DNA of 64,000 nucleotides from Symbiodinium microadriaticum (Eukaryota; Sar; Dinophyceae; Suessiales; Symbiodiniaceae): assembly GCA_001939145.1 (NCBI GenBank), contig LSRX01001320.1, positions 7,598 to 71,597 of the forward strand. Reading direction: 5' to 3'. The notes under the pieces are model-generated. The model ran no database searches and had not been told where the DNA came from. It saw only the letters and a program-made list of their open reading frames with translations. This document shows positions 55,719-64,000 of this stretch, piece by piece. How positions within the stretch are numbered: position 1 is the stretch's first letter; every line of letters begins with the position of its first letter. A program made the translations under genes and the position numbers.

Positions 55719-56861
55719 ATGGACCGTCCAAGTTGTAGGTGTTGGAGATTTTTGGGGCTTCTGTTGGTCGGCTTTGTGATGCCAGCGGTCTTCAATGCTG
55801 TGTCCTCAAAGCCAGCAGGATTTTCGAGCTTGAACGGAGGGACACTCGCGACGAGTGAAACAGACAGAGCCTTGATCACACTGACGTTAAGGATCCCAAA
55901 GCTCACGGAGCCGATTCCCGGTCTGGTTATTGCCGGTGTTGACAAAGGCGGCACGAGTGAGGCTTGGGCTATGATCGCGCATGAATTCCAGGCTCAGACT
56001 CAATGCCATCGTCACAAAGAGTTGGGTTGCTTGTACAAGTATAGGCAAGGCGCTGTTGCGGTTGAGGATTGCTACAAGAGCTGTTTCAACCTTTCCTTGG
56101 TGCAAAATTCCTCCAACTATCTGCCCGTCGATGGTACTCCAAGCTATTTGTATGGCGGCCTTAATCTTGAGGCCAAACCAGTCTCCCCTGCAACTCTATT
56201 CAAGTTCTCGCCGGAAGCAGCGGTGTTGTTTTTGCTGCGGAAGCCGCTTGATCGTGCGCGTAGCCTCTATAACCATTGGTGCAAAGCTTCAAGCACCCGG
56301 CCCCCACCTATACGGGCAGGCTGCGAGTCTTCACTCGAAAGTCTACTTTCGACTGAGTTGCAGTTCCTCCACGACAATGATTATTTGGTGAAGCAGTTCT
56401 TAAACGCCAGCTGCATCAACAGAAGCGATTGTGACCTTTGGTCGCCTATGTGGCAATACCGCACTGGCTTTGAGCCCTCTATCAAGGCAGGGCAGCGCAA
56501 ACATGGGCGCCGCAAACATCGGCACCCGTACATTCTAACTGGCATGTACTTCCCATTTGTTTATGCATGGGCCCAGTGCACGAAGGCAAAACAGCTTGCT
56601 GTGATGCAGAGCGAATATTTCTGGCAAGATCCTAGAAGGTTGTGGACGGTCCTCGGCGTCAGCTCGGACTATGTGCCGCTTCAACCTCAAAACAAAGCTA
56701 ACGCATACACGGCCAGAGCCACTCTTTCTCCGACCGTTGCGAAGCAGATCGAAGATGCGTTCAAAGAACCTACAGAACTCTTACGCTCATATCTCCTTAT
56801 TCAAAATTCAAGTATCATCGTCGTGCCAAGCGTTTCAAACACGACTTGGTGGCCTAAATGA
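55719..56861 (+). CDS. Sulfotransferase, type II membrane-anchored, intronless
   Basis: ATG 55719 to TGA-terminated end at 56861 gives 380 residues. An in-frame TTG seven codons earlier is not preferred. Residues 9-25 (WRFLGLLLVGFVMPAV) form a signal anchor. GVDKGGTS (73-80) is the PAPS 5'-phosphosulfate loop. VDGTPSYLY (137-145) fits the substrate-positioning T-P-x-Y of heparan sulfate-type enzymes. LRKPLDRARSLYNHW (173-187) is the 3'-phosphate-binding R-x-P..R..S block. Several N-x-S/T sequons support passage through the ER. The length and order fit the NDST/HS3ST-like sulfotransferase superfamily. It differs strongly from the spliced sulfotransferase at 34.7 kb. The acceptor glycan is unknown. 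Confidence 0.85.
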   Translation: MDRPSCRCWRFLGLLLVGFVMPAVFNAVSSKPAGFSSLNGGTLATSETDRALITLTLRIPKLTEPIPGLVIAGVDKGGTSEAWAMIAHEFQAQTQCHRHKELGCLYKYRQGAVAVEDCYKSCFNLSLVQNSSNYLPVDGTPSYLYGGLNLEAKPVSPATLFKFSPEAAVLFLLRKPLDRARSLYNHWCKASSTRPPPIRAGCESSLESLLSTELQFLHDNDYLVKQFLNASCINRSDCDLWSPMWQYRTGFEPSIKAGQRKHGRRKHRHPYILTGMYFPFVYAWAQCTKAKQLAVMQSEYFWQDPRRLWTVLGVSSDYVPLQPQNKANAYTARATLSPTVAKQIEDAFKEPTELLRSYLLIQNSSIIVVPSVSNTTWWPK

Positions 56862-57239
56862 TGATTCATTGCCAAGCTAGCCTGAAACAACAGCTTCATG
56901 GAAACGCTTCGTGCTGTCCGCCTTGGCCCCGACATGCCAGAGAGCTCAGGCATGGTTTGATCTGAGGCACGTGTTGCACTGTGCGCTTCGCGCCTCGTTG
57001 ACGGCTCGTGTGATTTGCTGCTCCTCGAGCAGCTTCCGGGGGCTGCAAGGTCAGCTGCCCTTGTGCCCTTCTCTGGCAAAAGGAGACATGCTTTAGCAAT
57101 GTATGGTTTAGGCTTTAGCTCTTGATGAAGACGTTCAAAGGCACACACTCTGGCATCAAGCTCTTCAATCAATGTGCCGGCCGACCAGCCAGTGGCAGAC
57201 ATAGGGAGTAACTTCAAGTCAGAGAGTTGCACATCAATC
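56862..57239. other. 3' spacer of the sulfotransferase
   Basis: No feature recognised. Confidence 0.4.
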
Positions 57240-58475
57240 AAAGTTAAGGGTTTGAGGACTTTAGGATTCAGAGTTTTGAGATGGAGGTTTGAGGGCTGCG
57301 GTGGGTTAAAGGTCTATAGAATCAAGGGGTGAAGGGTTTGGGTTTTTGTTTAAGAAATTGGGGTTCAAGGTATGTCAAGGGGTTCAAGTAGGGTTCCATG
57401 TTTAAGGATAAGGTTTTAGGGGTTGAGGGATTAGTGTGGGGTGTATGGTCTTCGTGTAGGGCTAAGAGTACAAGTACAAGGTAAGTTTTTGGGGTTGAGG
57501 GTTGAAGGTTCACTGCTTACGGGATTTAGGTTTTGTGGTCGTGGTTTGCGGGCCTGGGTTCCATCCAACCTTGAACCCTAAGCCCCCGCAAAACTTGGAC
57601 TGGTGTATAAGGCAGAGTTTCGGCGTTAGCCAACGTCTTCGACATGCTCGTGCGTATCACTCCCCAAACCGAGAGCCCAGCCCTTGAACGAGTAGACCCT
57701 GAAACCCTAAGCCACATACTCATACCCTCAAGCGCAAACCATGCAGGAGTCCTGCAGGAGTTCGAGTGTTCATTGATGGGGAGTGCCATGTAAGCCTACT
57801 GAACTGCAGGCCTGGGGTGTGGAGTTTGGGGTTAAGGGTGGGTTCTGGGTGAGTAATTGAAATTGGCCTCTAGGCTGTTGGCTTCAGGGTTCAGGATTGG
57901 TTGAGGCTTTAGGGTATAGGGTTCAAGGCTTTGGGTCTGATGATAGATGCATTTACAACGATGATGTGTGGATGTGTGTGTGTGTGTGTGTGTTTTGTTT
58001 TAAATTTCCCGGGCTGTGGCGAGAAGCCAGATGGGTAGCAAGAGAATGCTTCCAAGACTTTGCGATCTCCGCGGCAGCCGAAACCCAAAAACCCCAAGCC
58101 CTAAACCGAAAATCCTGAACCCTAAACCCCTAAAACCCAAGCTTTCCGAGGCTCGCCCTGGCGCTGGCGCCACAGTCGGGGCCCGGACTCTATGCACTGT
58201 TTGGGGTTTAGGGTTTAGGGTTCAGGGTGTAGGGTCCGGTTGAAGGGGTGTAGGGGTTTAGGTTGTTAGGGTTTAGGGTGCTGGGGCAGGGAAGCCCAGG
58301 GGTTTAGGATTTAGCTTTAGGGATTCAGGGGATTGAGGCTGAAGACCCAGGATGCGTTTGGGGGTTGGGGTTTGGGCTGGAGGGGTGCAGAGCTTCCAGT
58401 GTGGGCTTGGAGGCTGGGTTTTTGGAGTTTGGGTTTAGGGTTCAGGGCTGAGGGCTGCTTGGAGTTCGGGCTTGA
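57240..58475. repeat. Telomere-like repeat field with (TG)n
   Basis: Degenerate TTTAGGG/TTGAGGG units lie at 57245-57510, 57825-57935 and 58200-58470. CCCTAAG/CCCTAAA units lie at 57575-57730 and 58080-58140. A (TG)n microsatellite sits at 57973-57992. Orientation changes at least three times. Confidence 0.8.
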
Positions 58476-58727
58476 GGGTGGGGTACACTCCGGCAAGCTG
58501 AGATGAAAGCCGGAAGGCTGAGGCCAGCAGGGGTTGTCTGATCACACTTTCGACTTCAGCTTCTACCTCTCAAATCTTAGCAAGCAAGAGGCGAACGGGC
58601 CAAAAGTGTTGCATGTCATGTTTGGACCTGGAGAATTTGAATTTGTGTATTTTCGATATCACCTGATTCTCAACCAACCCGGCACGGGTAGCAAATTCAG
58701 TCCCCTCAACTTCTCGTTTCGGACCCG

Positions 58728-59570
58728 ATGGCAGACTCGTTGTGCCACAAGAGTGCTGCTTGCTGTTGCGTTGCAGCTACCGTGGCGCAAGCAACTCTGA
58801 CACCTGCAGCCGAGCTGGTGCAAAGCCTTGGAAAAGTGCAAGAATTTGCCAAGACCTGCAGAGGGCAAGAGCCAATCAGAGGTACGCCCTTCGAGAAGCT
58901 CATGGTTGCAGTGCTTCAGAATACAAACGTGGCTGATGTCTATGCACTGCATTCAGAGCCCGGTGCTGGAAAGTCAACTGCTTCAACACTGGCAGCACTT
59001 GAGCTGAAAGGTAGACAGCCGAAGGATGTCATCGTGCCTTTGCAGAACGACTTTGAGCGGCAACTGAAGTCTTTCTTCTGCCTCGCCAACATCGAGTATA
59101 CTGAGTATACTGCAGAAATCGCCCGCCCCTTCTTCACCAGTCTGAAGGATAAGGGTATCAGAGTGAGGTTCTGGATAGCAGTACAATTATTGAGCAATCT
59201 GGAGATAGATTGAGAGTGCTCGCCCGGGCTGCGAGTGACAACCTTCACCAGGTCATTGTCATCGTGCAAAAGCATTGGAAATCTCAATGGTGATACAGCG
59301 CAGCACGGGAATCAGATGCCAGCAGAGTGCTACAGGTGGTCTAGAGAAGAGACGCAGGAGCTCTTGAATAGCACGAATATTCAAGAACTCTTGAAGAAGC
59401 GGCTACGAGATGATGAGGAAGCTGAAGACCTAAACGTTCTCCTGGCTCAGGCTCTAGACCGTTCGGAAATCCCAGACAAGTATGGTTGTTGGAGACCCAG
59501 AAGTACCAAGCGAGACATCATGACTGGGGATAGACCAACTGCACCTCTCCCTATCCCAGGCGGTGTTCGT
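58728..59570 (+). pseudogene. P-loop NTPase-like protein, frame disrupted
   Basis: ATG 58728 opens a frame with YALHSEPGAGKSTAS, a Walker A loop near residue 80, and then DVIVPLQNDFERQLKSFF. The frame stops at 59213. The homologous sequence appears to continue in another frame at 59168-59280 (VLDSSTIIEQSGDRLRVLAR..VIVIVQKHWKSQW). It then returns to the first frame at about 59290 with MPAECYRWSREETQELLNS and a Leu/Glu-rich helical tail. The two frame changes cancel. They may be short introns or indels. It could be an AAA+ or STAND-type ATPase; no Walker B was identified with confidence. An upstream frame at 58534-58727 has no recognisable match. Confidence 0.55.
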
Positions 59571-59929
59571 GCACATGTCATGATGTGTGCTTCTGCGGCG
59601 GGCTCCTTTTCATTCTTTTTCTCCTGTTTGATCTGCAAATCTCGGCTGCGTTGCGTCTGTTAGCACGCCGTGAGGCCCATCTGCAGGCACAAGAGTTGCA
59701 ATGTTTGAGACCGTTGCTCCAGGCACTAAGACATGTGACCAGGGAGGCTGGAGGATTCGCGATACCAGCCTTTGGCGTTCTGTGAGGCACGACGTCATCC
59801 GTCGTCTGGGTGCAGGAGCTGATCCGCAAGGACTGTGTTGTGTGAGAGCAAATGTAATTGGAGCGCAAGGAAATCGACTGCATCAGTAGCATTCAGTAGC
59901 GTTGGGGCACGCGGTCAGGGTTATACACT
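59571..59929. other. Spacer before Copia element 2
   Basis: No feature recognised. Confidence 0.4.
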
Positions 59930-60109
59930 TGTGAAAGTACCCTGTCTTTTGTCGGGCTCTTTAAGGAAGCCGTGTCAGCTTGTGTTAATAGCCGCCTGTA
60001 TAGTGTCAGTGCTTTAACCGTACCCGTCGCAGGCGCCTTGAGTTCAAGTTGAAAAAGTAGGCTACCTTATAGTGTTCGGAGCGCCAAGTACCAGATTTCC
60101 GTCGCTAAC
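59930..60109 (+). repeat. Copia element 2, 5' LTR (inferred)
   Basis: Begins TGTGAAAGTACCCTGT, like the TGTGAAATTCACCTGT start of element 1, and shares GCAGGCGCCTTGAGT near its end. It stops just before a primer-binding site. The 3' partner lies beyond the window, so the limits are inferred from element 1. Confidence 0.7.
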
Positions 60110-60121
60110 TGGTAGCGGAGC
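60110..60121 (+). promoter_or_regulatory. Primer-binding site of Copia element 2
   Basis: TGGTAGCGGAGC directly after the LTR. Many Copia elements have TGGTA.C.GAGC here, complementary to the 3' end of initiator Met tRNA. Confidence 0.65.
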
Positions 60122-60213
60122 TGGTCGGCCCCAACACTTGTTTCACCGTGTGTAACTGTTGTATCTGTAGGGTAGGCCCCCTAGTTCGTCGTAACCAAAG
60201 CGCCGTTGAAGCA

Positions 60214-61630
60214 ATGTCGGTAGCTGGGTTGAAATATGCAGGTGCCCAGCAATGGGGCCACAGTGCCCCCGCCGAAACCAAAAGTGGTAGCTATATATAT
60301 ATATATATATATATATATAGCGGCAGCGCGTCTGCATACCACGATTGGGAGTTTCGCACACGGATACGCGTGCTGCAGCATAAGGAAAAGCAGAAGAGAG
60401 AACTCCTGAAGGAGCTTCGCATAGCAGCACAGTCAAGTGCACGTACGCAGAGTTTGAGTCCGAGGAAATGGGGACTAAAAGCACGTGTCAGTGCTGCAGA
60501 GTCGCAGGACCTCCCTGCGGGTGGTGTTGGCCGTCCCACCGAGGACGCGTCGAGCGGTAAGAACCATGCCCGACGCGGCAGCAGCAGAGGAAAGCGATGG
60601 GGATGCGGGTTCTCTACCGAGCCATCCGAGCCAAGTGGAGGACGAAGACGGCTCCATAGGAGACCGGGCTTTCACTGAGCCCGTGGTGCCTACCATGGCA
60701 GATGTAGCTGATGAGGACATAGACATGTCAGAGTGTGTGTCGAAGATCCTTGAGGGCCTACGGGGCGATGCGTTTAGCATAGCGCGAGACATTGGACTCA
60801 ACCGTCTCCTAAAGCCAGATGGCATAGACCATCTGATAGAGCAGATCCGGCAGCAAGCCTTTCCCTTGCAGTCCGAAGAGGCGTCCGAGCTTTTTCGGCA
60901 GGGGCAATTGCTTTCTGGACCATTGGCAAAGCAGCCAGGTGAGCCTATGTTGTCGTATATAGCCCGCCGGAAACGGTGGTGGTCCACGCTTTGTGAGTTA
61001 GACCCAGACATACGTCTGTCGGAAGCAATGCGTGCGAACCTTTTGGTGGAGCTCTCCGGCCTCAGTCGCCAGGAGCAGCTTATGGTCAAGACCGCGGCAC
61101 GGTCCCAGACCACTGACGAGTTTGCGCGCGTCCTAGTGCAACACCACAGCGTGGTGCACATGAAAGAGCGTCTTCTCACAGAGAAGGAGAAGCCCAATAC
61201 GCAGCGCACAGGGTATAAGCCCTGGTTGGACAGGCAGCATCACCAAACTCCTAAGTTTGGATACATGGGCTACGGATACGAAGAGTTCGAAGCTGTCGAG
61301 CCAGACCAGGGTACAATCCCTGAGGAAGACCTGCAGGATGCTGCGTACCCCGCACTCGGCCAGTCGCCCGACGATGAGTCGTGGGTTGACGATGAAGAAG
61401 TTGCAATGCAGCTTAACGCATACACAGCTGTGTCTGAAGAGATCGGCGTCGATGATATAGATGAGGATTACGCGGAAGCTGTGCAGCTCGCCTATGCCGC
61501 GACCAATACCTTGAGCACAGCCAAGGGAAAAGGAAAAGGCAAAGACAAAGGCGGCAAAGGCAAGTCAGGTGGCAAGTTGGTAAAATCCAACTTGACGATA
61601 GCAGACAGAAAGGCTAAACTCCAGGAGTAG
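60214..61630 (+). pseudogene. gag: gag of Copia element 2
   Basis: ATG 60214 begins MSVAGLKYAGAQQWG. A TA microsatellite expands the SYIYSG of element 1 to S-(YI)4-Y-SG. A frame change occurs between about 60470 and 60560. The main capsid-like part then runs in one frame: DIDMSECVSKILEGL, KPDGIDHLIEQIRQQAF, LSGLSRQEQLMVKTAARSQT and a Lys/Gly-rich tail, to TAG 61628-61630. Past the stop the same frame continues into the zinc knuckle. Confidence 0.8.
60292..60319 (+). repeat. (TA)14 microsatellite inside gag
   Basis: 28 nt of pure TA, read in frame as alternating Tyr and Ile. Element 1 has only TACATTTAT at this place. Confidence 0.9.
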
Positions 61631-64000
61631 AAAAGCAAGAGTCGCTGTTTGCGTTGCGGCGTCGTCGGCCATTGGGCCGGTGATGCAGAATGCAGATTTA
61701 AGGGCAACGCCAAAGGCGCGGCAGGAAAGCCCTCTGCAACCCCAGCACAGTCTGGGGGAGCCCCGAAGCCTGCACCACCAAAGCCTCAGGCTTATATGGC
61801 CGTCGAGGAGTCGGACGAGGATGATGAGGTCGTGATCCTCAGCAATTCCGGATCACAGGCGCATGGCTATATGGCCATGAAGACTTCGTCGACCAAGACG
61901 GGCAAGGGCAGTGGTGTTTTGGCACCCCGAATGCGACGCTCAGAAGCGTCCGCTACCATGCGTGATAGCCCTCCGCCGGGTAGCAATACACTCTTCACTT
62001 TTGGTCAGCATAGGGGTTTGACGTATGAGCGGGTAGTACATACGTACCCCGGGTATGTTTTGTGGGGACAGAGAGAGAAGTGTCCGTCCAAGAATCTTGC
62101 CGATTTCCTCGCATGGGTTCACGAATACTACATCGTGACAGACAGCGAGCCTATAGAGGTTACGCGCAGGGAGCATCCGTTGAGCGAGACCCCGGTGCCA
62201 GTGCTTGAGCAGCCTGCGGCACCGTCCACAGGGGGTCCAGTCCTCTTCGTGCCCTGCCGGGGCGGCTGTAAGGAGTTCAACAGATCTGGGAGTAACGCAT
62301 ATATAGATATGCGGACGTGCAAAAAGTGTGGCACGGTGACAAAGACCAAGAAAGAAAAGCCTGTCATAGACCAGACTACGTGCCTTCACGGCGTCACAGA
62401 ACGCACCGGGTCGAGTCGCAAAACTAGCAGACTTAGATGCAAACTTTGTGGCATGCTCCTTGACGAGCAGCCCCAAGATGAACGCAAAAAGCGTTCGGAG
62501 ATCGCTGCCACAGTGCAGGAGTCCAATACTTTGGACTTCGATCTACTGCGCTCCATAGCGAGCCGCACGAGCGAGGATTTGCCTGTTGAAGTGGTTGTTC
62601 CCGCGATAGACCAGTTTAGGGAAACTGTCGAGGGTCATTTTGCCACCGAACCCTCTATAACGAGGGGATAGCGTACCTTCAGGAGGCCCTATAGAAGACC
62701 AGCTGCCCCAGGAATCCCACAACACCTCCTGGGAGATCGCCAGCGCTTCCGCCGGCGGCCGCTCCCGCTCCACGAGGCACGGTTACGCTGTCTTGGATGA
62801 GGGCTGTAATAGCACAGTCCATGGCACTGAGTGGATTAGCAACGCCGCTAAGAAGTTGTCTATAACCTCGGGTATAGTACCAGGTTTTCGTCCAATGCAG
62901 CCCGAACCTTTAAGGGTCTTAGTGGGGAAACGGAGACCCTAGGAGGCAGGCATATACCCTTCTCTATAATGGGATTGGATGGCGAGTCTAGGGTTCCGGC
63001 TGTTTTGGAATCCCACGAGATAAAGGGCACAGCACCTTTGCTTTTGTCGCTCTACGCACAGGCACAGCTAGGAATATGCAAGGACCTGCGTACTAATTTG
63101 TACGGTGTCAGGCTGCCTTCTTCGGACAGGTTGATTCCTATTCAAATGTTTGTCACGAAGGATTCTGGTTTGCTATGCATAAACCTAACGGATGGTTTGT
63201 TGTTGCAAAAGCAGCCTAAGCTTCTCAGGTCTTATAAGATTCCTGACCCCCCTGTATCGCTCAATGTTCGCGTAGCCGCTGCGGATCGAGGCAGCGGGCA
63301 ACCACATGCGCATCATGACAACTCTGCAGAGGTTGCTGACACTCAGGGCAAGGACGTTAGGCCCACGCCAACTTTAGCCAAAACCCTCGCTAGATTAGGC
63401 GTAGGTAGGCAGCTCGGTTACATGACCGTAGATCAAGGTACCTTAGGAGGCGACGGTAGTGCACACAATATGGCCAGTCCGGACGACGCCGACGCCATGG
63501 AACCGTGCACATTTGTGCGTCCCAGCATTGGCTCGCGTGAGGGACGCACTGAGGCCCACAGAGGCTTTCAGGCCATGCTTCGTGAATACGACGAAGCTTG
63601 CACGGCCGCGGGTATAAACCCGGAGGCGGGGGCAGAGGCGCAGGCAGCCAGGTCCTGCGCGCCTCCCGCGACTATCCATATACCGGATAGGAACTTTGCG
63701 CCAGCCCTGCTTCCACCAAGGGATGGCAGTAGCCCGGCCAATATGGTTGTGGATGTGTTTACGCACGGCTATGAGTGGAACCCTACCGTGCAGCGCATCC
63801 GGAATAAGTGGGATAGCAAGGCTCTCTTCGACCACTTCGAGGATTTGAACACCTCACCTATAACGGTGGAGCGCAATAGGCTGTCTTGGTGTTGTATCTT
63901 TTTGGATATGACACATATCCCGGACGCGAGGTTTGATGAAGGTGCGGATCCGGGCCTGAAGCATAGACTTCAGGAGCAGCAGCGTGAAAACACTCGGCAT
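61631..64000 (+). pseudogene. pol: pol 5' part of Copia element 2 (zinc knuckle, Cys-pair domain, protease region)
   Basis: After TAG 61628 the frame continues with CLRCGVVGHWAGDAEC (C-x2-C-x4-H-x6-C). Then come an HRGLTYERVVHTYPGYVLWG block, a CRGGCKEF..CKKCG..CKLCGM Cys-pair domain and a stop at 62669. Near 62780-62830 YAVLDEGCNSTVHG, probably the retropepsin active-site region with D-E-G in place of D-T/S-G, lies in a different frame. From about 62920 the original frame is open to the window end (over 340 codons) with VLESHEIKGTAPLLLSLYAQ and VTKDSGLLCINLTDG. Two cancelling frame changes and two stops argue against autonomy. Confidence 0.75.

Larger units (their letters stand above)
59930..64000 (+). 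mobile_element. Copia (Ty1-type) LTR retrotransposon 2, cut off by window end
   Basis: LTR, primer-binding site, gag, zinc knuckle and protease region follow in the same order and orientation as element 1, but the coding sequence is better preserved. RT, RNase H and the 3' LTR are expected past 64000. Confidence 0.85.

Noticed and set aside
17818-58475. Telomere repeats as evidence of a chromosome end
   Set aside because: The arrays are internal, degenerate, of both orientations and flanked by genes.

Overview
The window looks like nuclear DNA of a dinoflagellate, most likely a Symbiodiniaceae-type alga. The signs are a near-perfect copy of the 3' part of the dinoflagellate spliced leader (319-337), many interstitial TTTAGGG/CCCTAAA repeats, and introns whose donors are GC or GA while the base after the acceptor AG is G. 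Copia and other retroelement remnants are also present, and every convincing gene is on the + strand. Much of the sequence is non-coding. No rRNA, convincing tRNA or CRISPR array was seen.

Layout. 0.1-5.2 kb: G-run and (GA)n-rich DNA with the spliced-leader relic. 5-13.8 kb: no recognisable gene. 13.9-14.7 kb: decayed reverse transcriptase of a YVDD, non-Copia type. 15.7-17.2 kb: a spliced gene for a P/Q-rich, coiled-coil, CxxC zinc-ribbon protein. 18.3-21.1 kb: an intronless 925-residue protein of unknown family. 21.1-25.4 kb: non-coding. 25.4-28.2 kb: a secreted Cys-rich protein with a VPS62-like C-terminus, whose 5' part carries an assembly duplication around an N. 29.4-33.8 kb: telomere-like repeats around a membrane-anchored SAM methyltransferase (31.5-32.5 kb). 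34.7-36.1 kb: a spliced sulfotransferase. 36.4-40.9 and 41.6-53.0 kb: a tandem pair of ten-exon genes that each join a DND-type glycosyltransferase to a GT4-type glycosyltransferase. A 5.9-kb Copia element sits in intron 8 of the second copy. 55.7-56.9 kb: an intronless sulfotransferase. 57.2-58.5 kb: telomere-like repeats. 58.7-59.6 kb: a disrupted P-loop NTPase. 59.9 kb to the window end: a second, related Copia element, truncated by the window.

Functional theme. From 31.5 to 56.9 kb lie a type II membrane methyltransferase, two sulfotransferases and two dual glycosyltransferases, all on one strand. This is what a Golgi pathway for making and decorating a sulfated or methylated glycan would need. 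That link is inferred from co-location and domains only. Exon boundaries of the glycosyltransferase pair were set by comparing the two copies. Most other boundaries are provisional.
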